64,000 nucleotides of DNA. Origin: Pelodera strongyloides (taxonomy: Eukaryota > Nematoda > Chromadorea > Rhabditida > Rhabditidae). Below are positions 1 through 10,949 of this stretch, piece after piece. The DNA is taken from the NCBI GenBank assembly GCA_036852015.1, contig JAANDG010000504.1, positions 44,079-108,078 on the forward strand, written 5' to 3'. The notes under the pieces were generated by a model. That model was not told where the DNA came from. It made no database searches and saw nothing but the letters and a program-made list of their open reading frames with translations. The translations under genes and the position numbers were made by a program. Within the stretch, counting starts at the first letter, position 1. Every line of letters begins with the position of its first letter.

Positions 1-42
1 GACACTGTCGGATCTGGTTGTGAATGACACTGCTGCACTTGA

Positions 43-338
43 GGTCTACTCAATCAGTCGTTCGCAAATGCCTCACTAGCAGTCAATGACACTGTAGGAG
101 GTGCAAGAGGCAAAAGCAAGTTTTATCTTCTTCTCTTTCTATGCGTATACATTATTATGCAGTTCTGCTCATTGTTATGTTACAAATTCTTTGTACAGTA
201 AACAATGTACTGAGTACGTATTATGAGATGGAACCTTTTTTTAATAACTCACCTAAATCTATATTAGGAGGCATTTTCAGCTGGGTTGGCATAGGAATTG
301 ACAATTTCTTTTCACATGTTGGACCCTTCCTTGGATAA
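43..338 (+). CDS. Secreted cassette-peptide gene 1 (partial, cut by window edge)
   Basis: This is the first of six related peptide genes. The end of exon 1 is visible up to base 115 and finishes in Arg-Gly-Lys plus one base (A). The next bases are GCAAGT, a GC-type splice donor. Exon 2 (268-338) starts GA, so the split codon becomes Arg and completes a Gly-Lys-Arg site. A 22-residue peptide beginning GIFSWVG and ending VGPFLG follows, then TAA. A polyadenylation signal AATAAA lies at 352-357. The signal-peptide part should lie before the window. In the frame needed for the junction there are stops at 25-27 and 40-42, while another frame is open from base 2 to about 81. Exon 1 is therefore either interrupted by a frameshift or has a further intron, and the copy may be decaying. 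The cassette assignment rests on matching phase, junction and 3' layout with the other members. Confidence 0.5.
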
Positions 339-429
339 ACGTGGCACCCACAATAAAGTATTATATTTATGTAGTTTGTGAGAAAAGTCTTCAATTCTTT
401 GAAATTTCAAATGCTATGAAGATAAAAGA

Positions 430-668
430 CATAAAGAGTACCGCGTTATATCAACCGAATCGGCAGGCACGGCGCCCCGGGGACCGGTTCCTTTCTGAAA
501 CCGGACAAACTGGCATTTAAAATTCGCGGAGGCCAATTTTTTTCGGGAAACCGATTTATCTCTGCCGGTTTCAGCCATGGCGTGGAGGGGGGGGGGTTCA
601 GGGCCGGGATCGAACCAACGACTGGTGTCCTGGAGCAAGGCGCTTGCCACCGCGCCGCGCCCCCAAGT
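430..668 (-). mobile_element. tRNA-derived SINE, family 1
   Basis: Read on the minus strand, the 668 end resembles a tRNA gene. It has an A-box-like GCGGCGCGGTGGCAAGCGC and a B box GGTTCGATCCC, followed by a GC-rich body and a tail near 'ctttatgtctttta'. It matches the better-preserved copy at 33,101-33,366 and the truncated copy at 6,895-7,003. The tail end at about 430 is approximate. Confidence 0.7.
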
Positions 669-674
669 AATCGT

Positions 675-975
675 GTAATGGGTCTCGATGTATGGCGAAA
701 ACAGCGCATTTTGCTTCCAAGTATCAAATGTGCATCTCGTGTATACACCTTTGAAAGTGTGCAAACACCTTTGAAAGTTAGAAAATGCACAATTGATAAT
801 ACTAGACGAGGCGAAACTGCACAGTTTATGCACGCTCGAAAAAAATAGTCCTGTGGCTACCAGCCGCGGGACCATTTATTGGCGGTCTGTAGTTGTCCTC
901 GTGTAGTGCCAATATAGGGTAATTAAAGCCATACTTGGAAGCAATTTTTGCCATACATCGAGACCCCATTAAAAT
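675..975. mobile_element. Hairpin MITE-like element
   Basis: The ends are inverted copies of one another: 'taatgggtctcgatgtatgg' at the left and its complement near 955-973 at the right, with 'cttccaagtat' also mirrored inside. There is no ORF of note. It abuts the SINE at 430-668. Confidence 0.6.
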
Positions 976-1643
976 GTGCGCAGTATCGCACATGATATAC
1001 CAGGATATACACACTCAAAATAGGAATTCAGCATCCAGCTAGCGTTTCAAAAACCGACTGCCGAGGCGCGCAGCGCGGATAAATGCATAACCGCGTCCTT
1101 GGGAAAACATTGCAAATTTACATGGAAAAAATCGAGACAAATAAAAAGGTCTCTTCTGCCTCTGCGCACTTCCCAAATTAAAAAGCCACCTCTTTTCTGC
1201 GGACGCGGTTACGCATTCCATTTCGTAAGGTTTGATTTCATGTTACTGGCCGCATAGGTGGACGTATCCGATAAAAACTTCAATAAACAACTGGCTCGCC
1301 AGTCATATTAGGGAAAATAGTATAGAGGAGAATCTGATGACGTTATTGTGATAAAGAGAGATGATAACGAGGCAAGCCATCATGTAGCTCTCTAACCCTA
1401 TGACGCTATTCCGCCGTCTACGGTACGCACTTTTTTGTATCAATGTGTGGTGTCAAAACTGGACTCTAATTGTGAGCATACTTTATATGCCAAAGCCACA
1501 TGCTGTCATTTTTGTGCTGTATTAGATGCATCAAAATTAGTAGGTTCGAGTTTATTTGAATTCATGACACAATAATAACCCGTAAGCCATTGGAAAATAC
1601 AAGAATTTCACATCCATACCATACTTTATTGCGAACACAGTTT
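976..1643. other. Non-coding spacer with a small hairpin
   Basis: A GC-rich imperfect palindrome spans about 1,083-1,218 ('gcataaccgcgtcc' against its complement). From about 1,320 onward the sequence is the start of the duplicated unit that recurs from about 3,563 (shared 'gacgttattgtgataaagag'). No gene is seen. Confidence 0.5.
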
Positions 1644-2082
1644 TTATTTTAATCCTATCATGCCTATAAACTCCTTGAATGGGTCTTTACGCAAGAACGG
1701 CCAGGAGTTGGGTATACTTCCTAAAATGCAGTCTTAGGCAGATTATTTCGAAATATATCATGTACGTCGCTCACAAAACTGTGTGTCATGCATAGCATAC
1801 AAATATCACAGACACATTCAAATTGGCTAAGAAAAATAATTGTTCTTATTATAATGACCATAACAGACATAATGATAAATAACATATAACTAGGTTCGAT
1901 TTGGACACTTTGTTTTCATTTTAAATAGAGTAAAACTTACTTTTCCCCCTCGAGCCAGTTCCACTGACTGCATTTTTAATCGGAAAGGTTTCATTTCCCA
2001 GCAGGGCAGATGTTTGATTCTCCCGGGCAAATGACACTGCGAAGAGTGAGGCGAGCAGCAGGAATACGCACAAGAATCTCAT
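1644..2082 (-). CDS. Secreted cassette-peptide gene 2
   Basis: Two exons on minus: 2082-1941 and 1720-1644. Exon 1 encodes a signal peptide starting MRFLCVFLLLASLFAVSFA, then a short Asn/Thr-rich pro-region ending Gly-Lys plus one base. The donor is GTAAGT and the intron is 220 bp with acceptor CATTTTAG. Exon 2 opens GA, completing Arg of a Lys-Arg site. It encodes a 24-residue Cys-free peptide starting SIPNSWPF and ending MIGLK, then TAA. AATAAA follows 13 bases later (1630-1625). A TTCAG acceptor lies just before the ATG (TTCAG/ATATG), which suits spliced-leader addition. Signal peptide and dibasic site point to a processed secreted peptide, either antimicrobial-like or neuropeptide-like; the function is inference. 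The gene lies in the first unit of a tandem duplication whose partner carries gene 3. Confidence 0.75.
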
Positions 2083-2109
2083 ATCTGAAGTAAAGACAAT
2101 AAAACCACA

Positions 2110-2292
2110 TTAAAGAGAAATACTGGCCGGTTTTTGAAACGCATCGAGTACTCCACGCTTTCCTATGCTTCACATGCAAATGAGCATAAATTTGAATAAA
2201 AAATAGACCCCAGTAGACCCCTTTTAGCATAACTGCATAAGAATGTTGATATTTGAGATGCGTTTCAAAAACCGGCTGGTATTTCGCTTTAA
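2110..2292. mobile_element. TTAA MITE, family B
   Basis: The terminal inverted repeats start TTAAAG and contain 'ccggtttttgaaacgcat'. The duplicated copy near 4,437-4,452 lacks this element, leaving a directly readable empty site. It lies just upstream of peptide gene 2. Confidence 0.85.
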
Positions 2293-2307
2293 TGCTCGTT
2301 AAGGGGT

Positions 2308-2640
2308 CGGCAAGTATGCTGGAAACTTACCGTATTTTCCAACTCCCTAGAATTTTTTTTTAATTTTTCATATTATAATGCAGGTTTCATGCAAAAAAAA
2401 AAAAAAAAATAATCATGAACATTTTTTGGATACTTGCAAATTTGTAAACCCCAGTATAGAGATGGCCGCAATTATTGTTACAAATATGTCAATGTGTACG
2501 CCTGTACGTACGCTGTTTTTTTTTATTTTTTTTTTAAATTTTTTTTATATTATAATGCAGGTTTCATGCAAAAATACGGTATATTGACAGAAACATGAAC
2601 ATTTTTGGATACTTGCAAATTTGCAAACCCAATGTAAAGA
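2308..2640. repeat. MITE-like repeat, family G
   Basis: Flanked by variants of the end 'ggggtttgcaagtatgctg' and its complement, with internal poly-T and 'attataatgcaggtttcatgc' repeated. A related shorter copy stands at 4,452-4,563 in the duplicated unit, and others at 21,422-21,690 and 36,150-36,304. Confidence 0.55.
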
Positions 2641-3004
2641 TGACCGCAATTATTGTTACAAATATATCAACGGGTACGGCGTCCTTTGTGTTTGTGATTT
2701 ATATTTATGAGAAGATATTTTATATGAACAAATTTTAATTACTTCGCAAAATATAGTCGGCTATTCGTGATATGTGTAGCCCTGTACAAGGCAATATTAA
2801 ATACCTTGACCTACTTAACTTCTAATATATTGTCAAAATGAACTGCACTGACAAAAATCCCTATCAGGTAAAGTCGTGCAATAAACATTCAAACACGATC
2901 TCCAAGAAAAAGCGAGAAATTTAAATTTTTCGATTGGGTGTCTGGACCTACGTCCTAGAGTATCACAGTGGCAGGAAGGCATAAAAAACTGGAACGTACA
3001 CTCA

Positions 3005-3485
3005 TTAAAGGGATGGGTTCACTACAAAATCACCTTGTTTTTATGCTTTACTTTGGTTGTACAAAGGAAAACTTAAACAAAGAGCATAAAAAATATTCCT
3101 TGAATTATTCCCTAGGGAAGATATTGGGTAAAAAAAGGTGAGTATTGATCTTTTTCCGATAAAGTTGTACTGCAAGATAAACTAAGGAAGCTAAGAGATA
3201 TGGCTGAAACACACTGTTTTGAGCAAAATAAACTGTAGTCTTCATCGTTTATTTCACATAAAACAATGAAAAAACAGTGTGTTTCAGCCAAATATCTTAG
3301 CTTCCTTAGTTTATCTTGCAGTACAACTTTATCGGAAAAAGATCAATACTCACCTTTTTTACCTAATATCTGCCCTAGGGAATAATTCAAGGAATATTTT
3401 TTATGCTCTTTGTTTAAGTTTTCCTTTGTACAATCAAAGTAAAGCATAAAAACAAGGTGATTTTGTAGTGAACCCATCCCTTTAA
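3005..3485. mobile_element. TTAA hairpin MITE, family A
   Basis: Almost perfect 240-bp inverted arms begin TTAAAGGGATGGGTTCACTA. There is no coding capacity. The duplicated unit has the uninterrupted site at about 6,020 ('ttcactaataagaac'), so this is a filled site after duplication. Confidence 0.9.
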
Positions 3486-4006
3486 TAAGAACAAAAGCTT
3501 GACTAGACTAATACTAAAGCTCCCCCTCCCCCAACATCTCCCATATTCATATCAGAGATTAAAATAGAGGAGAGGCTGTGACGTTATTGTGATAAAGAGA
3601 GATATAAAGAGACAAGACATCATCTAGGTCTCTAACCTAACCCACAATTCTAATAAAAAATAAAAAATATGAAAGTTCATAACAAAAAAATACACGGAAA
3701 TCGCTTGAAAATGTAAAAGTAGAACGTGAAATAGACACACAATACTTAGCGTATGATTTAAGGTTATTTTCCGCTACGGTACTCAAGTTGTTCTATAAAT
3801 CTGAGATGTGAAACTCACTTGTTAGCATACTCCCTATAAGGCATTCTGGCATTTTTTGTGATGTATTGCTGACTGTATTAGGTGTAACAAAATTATTCGG
3901 TTGGAGTTTATTTGAATCCATGGCACAATAACAACCCATAAGCAATTGGAAAGTTCAAGTGTTTCATAAACTATAGCCACACACAGCTTTATTATGAACA
4001 CAGTTT

Positions 4007-4416
4007 TTATCCCCTTGCCCAAGAGTTTGCCAAGTTTATCGATTCCTCTGCCAACAAAGCCCAATATACTTCCTCTTCCTAAAAAGGAATTTTAGGCAGC
4101 TTATTTCCGAATCATTATGTTATGCTCACACAATAATATGTCGTAACATAATATCACAAATATCTCAAATATACAAATTGGTCTTTAATAATAATTGTTA
4201 TTATTATAATGATACATAACAGATACCTAGGTTCGTGATTTGAACATTTTGCGTTCATTTTAAGTACAACTGACTTTTCCCCCTCCCGTCAGTTCCATTG
4301 TTCGCGTTTTCAAACTGAAAAGTTCCGTTTCCCAGCAGCGATGACGTTTGGTTCTCCTGGGCAAACGATACAGCGAAGAGTGAGGCGAGCAACAGGAATA
4401 CGAACAAGAATCTCAT
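4007..4416 (-). CDS. Secreted cassette-peptide gene 3, probable frameshift in the mature peptide
   Basis: Exons are 4416-4275 (142 bases, the same length as gene 2) and about 4078-4007. Exon 1 encodes a signal peptide starting MRFLFVFLLLASLFAVSFA and a pro-region ending Gly-Lys plus A. The donor is GTCAGT. Exon 2 restores Arg and reads RGSILGFVGRG, then a Lys/Gly-rich amphipathic stretch, the most cationic peptide of the family. In the spliced frame the reading passes through a GGGG run and continues to a stop at 3834, over sequence that is 3' UTR in gene 2. A one-base difference at the G run would restore the family stop at 4009-4007, 14 bases before AATAAA (3993-3988). This could be a real frameshift allele, an assembly error, or a true longer C-terminus. 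Confidence 0.65.
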
Positions 4417-4716
4417 ATCTGAAGAAAAGACAATAAAACCGCAGTGATGCTCGTTATTGGGTTTGCAAGTGTGCTGAAAATTTACCGTATTTTGGAACTC
4501 CACGAGAATATTTTTTAGTACTGACAGAATCATGGACAATTATTTGGGATTTGCAAACCCCATTACGACCATTATAGACAGAAATCACATCAATATTGCT
4601 TCAAATCTGTCAATTTCCTTTGTCTTTGTGATTTATCCTTTATATGAACAAATTTTAATTACTTCGTAAAATATAGCCGGTTACTCGTGATATGTGTAGC
4701 TCTGTACAAGGCAATA

Positions 4717-5796
4717 TTAAAGGGATAGGTTCATCTCAAATCACCTCTCTTTTTATTGTTTTTATTAATAATAGCACAAATATCATTCACAATGAGAATT
4801 AAATCAATCACAGAACCATACGCCTCGCAGAAGAAGCTTCCGTTATTGGAAACTAGGTGATCGGAAGCCAAAATCTAAAGGCAAAAACTAACACCGTACA
4901 CAGATCGCGCGGGCTAATGGCAATTAACCAAGTTACAAACTACACTCGGCACACCGTGCGAAATAATGTCCTGCCGAGTGTAGTTTGTAACTTGGCTAAT
5001 TGCCATTAGCCCGCAAGATCTGTGTACGGTGTTAGTTTTTGCGTTTAGATTTTAGCTTCCGATCACCCAGATTCCAATAAAGGAAGCTTCTTCTGCGAGT
5101 CGTATTGTTCTGTGATTGATTTACTTTTCATTGTAAATGATACTTGTGTTATTATTAATAAAAACCATAAAAAGAGAGGTGATTTGAGATGAACCTATAG
5201 GTTCACCTCGAATTGCACCTTTTTTATAATTTCTATTGATAGTATGATCTATGACTGTCAAAATGCGAAAATTGCAGTAAATTTCCTTTGCTCCCCGTAG
5301 TAGGAGAGCTTGCTCAAAAAAAGCTAAACTACCTCGAATCTATAAAACAATTGGAGTACCGCAGCCATGGTATGTGGGAAATAGCGCAGGAGGAATGGAG
5401 GTGCAGATATTGTTGTGATCTCCGTTAATGAATCCCGAGCATTTTCCGAGAAACTAGGCGTTTCCGAGGATTTTCCGCCTAATTCCCGAGTATTCTCAAA
5501 AGCTAAGCGACCTCCTTTTATAAAACAACTGGCAAACCGTGGCCGCAGTCAAACGGTACGCCAAACTGTGTTACAAGTGCGAAATAGCGTCATAGAGCTA
5601 GAGGTGCAGAGGTGCAGAGATAGGGCCGCGGTACGCCAGTTGTTTTATAATGAGAGGTCGCTTAGCTTTTGAGCTTTCTCCTGGCGCGAGGAGCAAAGGA
5701 AATTTACTGCAATTTTCGCATTTTGACCGTCATAGGTCATACGATCAATAGAAATTATAAAAAAAGGTGCAATTCGAGGTGAACCTATCCCTTTAA
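4717..5796. mobile_element. Composite of two abutting TTAA hairpin MITEs, family A
   Basis: The left palindrome runs 4717 to about 5198 and the right from about 5199 to 5796. They are fused at 'gaacctataggttcacc'. The outer ends are TTAAAGGGATAGGTTCA and its complement. The empty site is preserved in the other duplication unit near 2,795-2,815 ('gcaatattaaatacctt'). Confidence 0.9.
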
Positions 5797-6541
5797 CTGC
5801 CTTGACCTATTTAACTGTGTGTGTTTCTCTCTTTTATACTGTTTATTTTTGGTTTTTTCTAAATAAAGAGTTTAATATAACTTCCAATATATTGTGAAAA
5901 TAAACTGCACTGACAAAAATCGTAAGCTACCAAGAAAAAAGAGAGAATCAATTTTTTCGAACGTATCTCGACCTATGTCCTAGATTATCACAATGGCAGA
6001 AAGGTATAAACTTAAACGTTCACTAATAAGAACAAAAACTTGACTGGACTAAAGTACTAAAGCACACTAATGCACTTGTTTTGGATATATGTAGTAGGAG
6101 AAACTTTTTCTTTTTTTTTGCTTAAGTTATGTTAGTGATTTTCCTTTCGATCAAATAAATGATCGAGTATATGAACAAAATGGTGAAATTGGCATAGGTT
6201 GTCACACACAATGTTCTACTTATCATGATTAGGTGATCAAGAAATGTAACAGTATGGGATCCCAACTCCCGCTCAGGTTGAGGTTAACATCACGTACGTA
6301 GGTTGCATCAGACACAAGCAATAAATAGCAGCCCAACTTTGTCGCTTTACGAATTGATGCTACATTATCGGTATCACAGTGTGGTAGGCACAGGAATGAT
6401 GATAAGAATGCATCACAATCAGAATTAGAATCAGAAGAATGATAATTAATAATATCAGCTCTTGGACGCTACCATCAAGTTTCCACAAACTTATTGTCCA
6501 ACACTATACTTAGCGGATCACTCAACTTATATCATGAGCAA

Positions 6542-6894
6542 TTAAAGGGATCGGCTCACCTCAAATCGTGTCTGTTTTTCTGTTTCTTTATTTTCTATAA
6601 GGGATAATAAAAATTTGGAATACCAAAAGTAGTGTTATATTTCAATACTCACGAAGATATTAGGTTATAAAGTGGTGGATTGATCGGCCCGAAATGAAAA
6701 AATGTTAATTGTCCCATGGCAGGACAATTACACTTTTTCATTTCGGGCCGATCGATCCACCATTTTATCACCTAATATCTTCCTGAGTATTGAAATAGAA
6801 CACTACTTTTTGTATTCCAAATTTATATAATCCCTTATAGAAAATAAAGAAACAAAAAAATCAGACATAATTTAAGGTGAACCGATCCCTTTAA
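6542..6894. mobile_element. TTAA hairpin MITE, family A
   Basis: Inverted arms begin TTAAAGGGATCGGCTCACC. The element is directly followed by a truncated SINE. Confidence 0.85.
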
Positions 6895-7003
6895 AGATAA
6901 AGCGTACCGTGTTATATCAACCGAATCCGCAGAAACGGTGCACCGGGGTCCGGTTCATTTCTGAAGCCGGACGAACTGGCGTTTTAACTTCCCGGAGGCC
7001 ATC
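6895..7003 (-). mobile_element. SINE family 1, truncated
   Basis: This matches the tail half of the 33,101-33,366 SINE ('aaagataaagcgtaccg', 'gcaccggggtccggttcat', 'cccggaggcc'). It then breaks off before the tRNA-like head. Confidence 0.65.
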
Positions 7004-7339
7004 AGCAATTCTGTTGCCTTATTAATTTAGTATACACCATTTGTGCATTTCATCATTGAATTCTTTCATCGTCTCTTATGGCGTTGCGCTCTTTCTAAGA
7101 GTCTAATGAACATTTCTGAAGTGAACGAAATATATGCAAGTGATCAAGGAACTCCTCCAGTAAGTATAATCAGCACAGCTCGTAACTGGCGTATCTCTCT
7201 GCCCGATAGGAAATGAGCCCAATTGATTTCACTGATATCGTAAAAAAATTTTACGCTTCAAGAGCGTGCACCTTTGTTCAAGGGTGAAAATATAGATTCA
7301 ATGTTTGCTTATAACATGTTCCACAGAGGCCCTGAGCAG

Positions 7340-7470
7340 AAGACGACGAGTTCCAGATGACAAATTGCTCGACGTCTTTGGGCTAGGGCCAGGAGGGATC
7401 GCCCATGATTCCCTCGCCTGGTGCTGGTTTCAAAGGTGTCACGGTGATGAGGTCACAATGATGCTAACTT
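7340..7470 (+). pseudogene. Coding-like fragment repeated elsewhere
   Basis: 'gttccagatgacaaattgct' recurs at about 34,690. The segment after it, with frame QEGSPMIPSPGAGFKGVTV, matches the frame QEGSNIINSPNGGYKVITG at about 16,808. A TAG precedes the QEGS frame in both copies and may be a splice acceptor. The parent gene is unknown. Confidence 0.35.
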
Positions 7471-7851
7471 TGTTATACATTTACAAATTGATAAGATTTT
7501 TTTAGGTCAGTGGAGTTCAATATGACAGCGTACTGCATACTGGCAGAAATGTAGGTCAAGGAAGATAATATTGCCTTGTTCTACATATTGTCTGCGGTTG
7601 TCTGCACGATATCGCCCCAATGTATAATGTAGCGAAGTAATTAAAATTTCCTCATATAAAAGGTCTTCACATCTTAGCGCAAATACCACGATACATATAA
7701 CTGTTAATTCGCAAACACTTTCAGCTTAACGTATTACAAAAAATGAATTATATATTGAACTATTTCTATTGTATATTCCTACCAAAAGTTTCGTGTGTTT
7801 GTCAGCCTGGAAAACGAGCACCACTGCGGTTTTATTGTCTTTATTTTAGAA

Positions 7852-8946
7852 ATGAAGTTCTTGTTCGTGTTCTTGCTGTTCGCCGCCCTCTTCGCTGTAT
7901 CATTTGCCCAGGTGATCGACCTTGAATCCCAGGTCCAGGGGAATGAAACTTCACTACTTTCAGGCAACGGCACTGAAAGCGGCGGAAGGGGAAAGAGTTA
8001 GTTTTGTTTACTTCTTCACTATCCACAGAACAGTCAAGTCGCAAAAAAACACAGCTTAAAGCGAATTAGCGGTCGGTCTCAACAAAAAGTACAGAAAGAG
8101 GAGGAGTAAACAACCGTGCGTTGACCACCGTTTTCAAACCGTGTGTTTTTGGAATTTTACTAGCCAAATTCAAAATATTTTGTCAACATTTCGTCATTTG
8201 GATGCTGCGGAGTGCGTTATAATTTGAAAAGGCCATCCCTCGATTTTTCCAAGGCCGTGCTAGTATTAAAATCGGCAAATCGCCTGAAGCGAATTTTCCC
8301 ATACAAAATAGCAAAATATGGTTGTTTGAGAACATTTTTGTGCAATATGCACTTATTTGTTTGTGTTTTTATGTTTATTTTCGTTTATAACTTTTTTCAA
8401 ACTATTTTTGGTGAAAAAACCCCAAACCGGGTGGTATTTCGCTTTAACTTACTATACAAATTATTATTAACTCTTTATTGCAAAAAAGTGCACAAAATTA
8501 TGTATGACCAATTCATTACTAAAATTAAATATGTAAAGAAAATACTGACAAAATAGAATGTCAACAATGTTCTCAATAGTTTGGAGCACGCTTATGTTCA
8601 GTTTATACGACGCTAGCCTTTTTGGTGGAGTAAATGATCCAAGGAAAACGAAACAGTTTAAAAAAACCGTCGCTTCCCCGTCACCAAATGGTTTTCATTC
8701 ATTAAAAAACCATTTGCTGACTGGTTAGTGACTATTTTGTGACAAGTTGATGACTGTTTTCGATGAAACTGGGGAGTGGACACAAATAGGCTGGCCCACG
8801 AAAAAAACCAGTGCACCGTCACCAAATGGGTTGCCTCATTTCCCATGTTTCTTGTAAACTAATACATTTTAGGAGGCGTTTTTGATAATATCGGCAAGGG
8901 AGCCCGCACGATCTGGGATGGACTTAGACAAATCTTTGACAACTGA
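7852..8946 (+). CDS. Secreted cassette-peptide gene 4
   Basis: Exon 1 is 7852-7996 and exon 2 is 8873-8946. Exon 1 encodes the signal peptide MKFLFVFLLFAALFAVSFAQ and a pro-region containing NETS and NGTE, ending Gly-Lys plus A. The donor is GTTAGT. Exon 2 opens GA after acceptor TTTTAG, completing Lys-Arg. It encodes a 23-residue peptide starting GVFDNIGKGARTIW and ending IFDN, an amphipathic-helix pattern without Cys, then TGA. AATAAA is at 8955-8960. TTATTTTAG lies just before the start codon. The 876-bp intron is non-coding and contains a Lys-frame AT-rich stretch and a hairpin. The region before the start ('ccactgcggttttattgtct') is shared with genes 2 and 3, so the family expanded by duplication with inversion. 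The peptide function is inferred from layout only. Confidence 0.8.
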
Positions 8947-8960
8947 AAACTGTGAATAAA

Positions 8961-10045
8961 TTTTTGGATTACTGTAGACTGTGGTTTGTGAAAAGCCTTA
9001 AAATAGTATTACTGAGTTGAATACCGTTGATCTCTAACTCTATAATAATTCAAATACAAGTATTGGTTGGTCAGTTTCAGATCACAAAAAAATATACGCC
9101 CGTTTCATTTCGCGTGTTACGGAAGTTGAATATGGCCTCTCCTCGGGCCATATTCACCACTCAATTCCCCGTGGGGAATTCCCCGTCTTTTTCTCTGCGT
9201 GACTCACATTAGAATGCTATTTTCTGTGCCCAGGGAATATTTCCCCGAGGGAAGTGGAGCTTGAATATGATATGGCATATGATGTTCCTCTTACTTGAAT
9301 CTAGATTTATGAGCAGCGCAACGTATTCTGATGTTGGTCTACTTAGTTGGCTGAATCCTATTTGTGAAAACATGGATTTCAAAGCAGTTTTTGATTTTTT
9401 TTTGTGTTTCCACTGATGTTTTATGTAGTTGTTACGGAATTATTGAACCACAAAAAAATCAAGAACTCCTTTGAACTCTATGTTTGAGCTTTCAAGCAAA
9501 AGTTTGAGGGCACATAACTTTTTCTCTGTATCGATTAGCAGGTAACTTTTCGTTTTATTCTTCAGCACATCAACCCCGTAATAGGCAAAAATAATAAAAA
9601 TCCAGGATGTTGATAACTTATTGTTCCCTGGTTAGTTGTATTCCTTTTTTGAAAGAACGCGATAAAAAAAAACAATAAAATGCATAACACAGCATATGTG
9701 TACAATAAATAATTAAATAAAAGCAAATCTTGAATAAAAAAGTTGCCGCAATTTTCGCCGGGTCATTAGTTACAATTAGCCAAGGGTAAGTCTGTGCGCA
9801 GGCAACCGTGCGCACACGCTGCAGGAAACAATGCAAGTAAAACGCAGCACGTTTCGAACTCCTTTCGATGCACTTGTGCCTTATTGTTCCGAAATCCGGC
9901 ACCGTGTTCGCAAGCTAGCGTTATTATCATGTAACAACGTCCTTTAAAATTTAAATATTTCTTTCCAAGATTCTACGCCTATGTCTTTTAATGTTTTTAC
10001 ATTGTGCAAAAAGATCAGTACAGTCCTTTATTGCGAACGTTTTTT
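8961..10045. other. No gene seen
   Basis: AT-rich sequence with a short imperfect palindrome at about 9,130-9,260 ('tcctcgggccatattc', 'ggggaattcccc'). No coding signal or RNA gene was recognised. Confidence 0.5.
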
Positions 10046-10765
10046 TCAACCAAAAATTGGCATGAGATACGAAAATTTGTCAGGTCGATTATCCCAATAG
10101 AATCGATTATGCCATTTTGTTGCACGGGGTGGCATGCTTGCTGAAATAGCACAATGAAGGAATGAAGTGTAGCGGTACAAGAAAGCAAAATAACCATGTT
10201 ATCGTCCTCAATTTGACTGCCTATTTGACAACGTGAAACATGGCGAGCAAGCGGCAACGTCACGGCGCATGCGGCATGGAAACAAGAAGGATTTGCTATC
10301 ATAAAATTGATCTGGCTTGCAAGTTGACGCCGTAAAGTTGCCGCTTCCACGCCAAGTATTTCCTGTGGTTAAATGCCAGAAGGCCGAATTCCTAACATCA
10401 CAGAGGGAGAATGTTACTTGTCAAGAATGTACATATTATTGATCGTTCTGGGAATGAATGCTTCATTTTTAACTAAATCCTTATATTTCTCTATGATTAA
10501 CGAACCGCTTTTTTCACAGTTCAGCAAAACAATCTACGGACTAGTAAGATGCCCACATAACAACATACCCATGTTGCAACATAAAGTAACTTACATCTTA
10601 GATATATGTTACTTTATGTTTTATCTAATAAATTATGTAATTCAACTTGCTTGTTGCTGTGCGATTGACTGACGCCTCATTCCTTAGGTCATGTGACGGC
10701 TTCTCCTCGGCAAATGATACAACGAAGTATGAGGCGAACAGCAGGAATACAAACAACAACTTCAT
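10046..10765 (-). CDS. Secreted cassette-peptide gene 5 (GC-AG intron)
   Basis: Exon 1 (10765-10651) encodes the signal peptide MKLLFVFLLFASYFVVSFAE and a pro-region ending NRTAT plus A. The donor is GCAAGT, again a GC donor. The proposed exon 2 (10140-10046) follows acceptor TATTTCAG. In the same phase it encodes about 30 residues starting SMPPRATKW and ending MPIFG, then TGA. AATAAA lies at 10032-10027, the same stop-to-signal spacing as the other members. The split codon gives Thr rather than Arg, so the Lys-Arg site is lost here. Exon 2 was found by phase, acceptor and 3' layout, not by sequence similarity, so it is less certain than exon 1. CTTTAG precedes the ATG. Confidence 0.6.
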
Positions 10766-10949
10766 ACCTAAAGGACTAGGGAAGCAATTTTGCTGTATTT
10801 TCTTCTATGTACAGTATGACGACGACTTACAGAAGCATGGAATTTTTGTGGAAACCACAATCCATAACAAGTGTTTGGAAAACTGCACGAGTGCGTCAGC
10901 TTTTGTGGTTAGAGTTGGATATGTCACTTCTCAGATAACTATTATATAA

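Noticed and set aside
8212..8556. 114-codon Lys/Phe-rich frame
   Set aside because: It lies inside the intron of peptide gene 4, is AT-driven, and overlaps a TTTCGCTTTAA-type repeat end.
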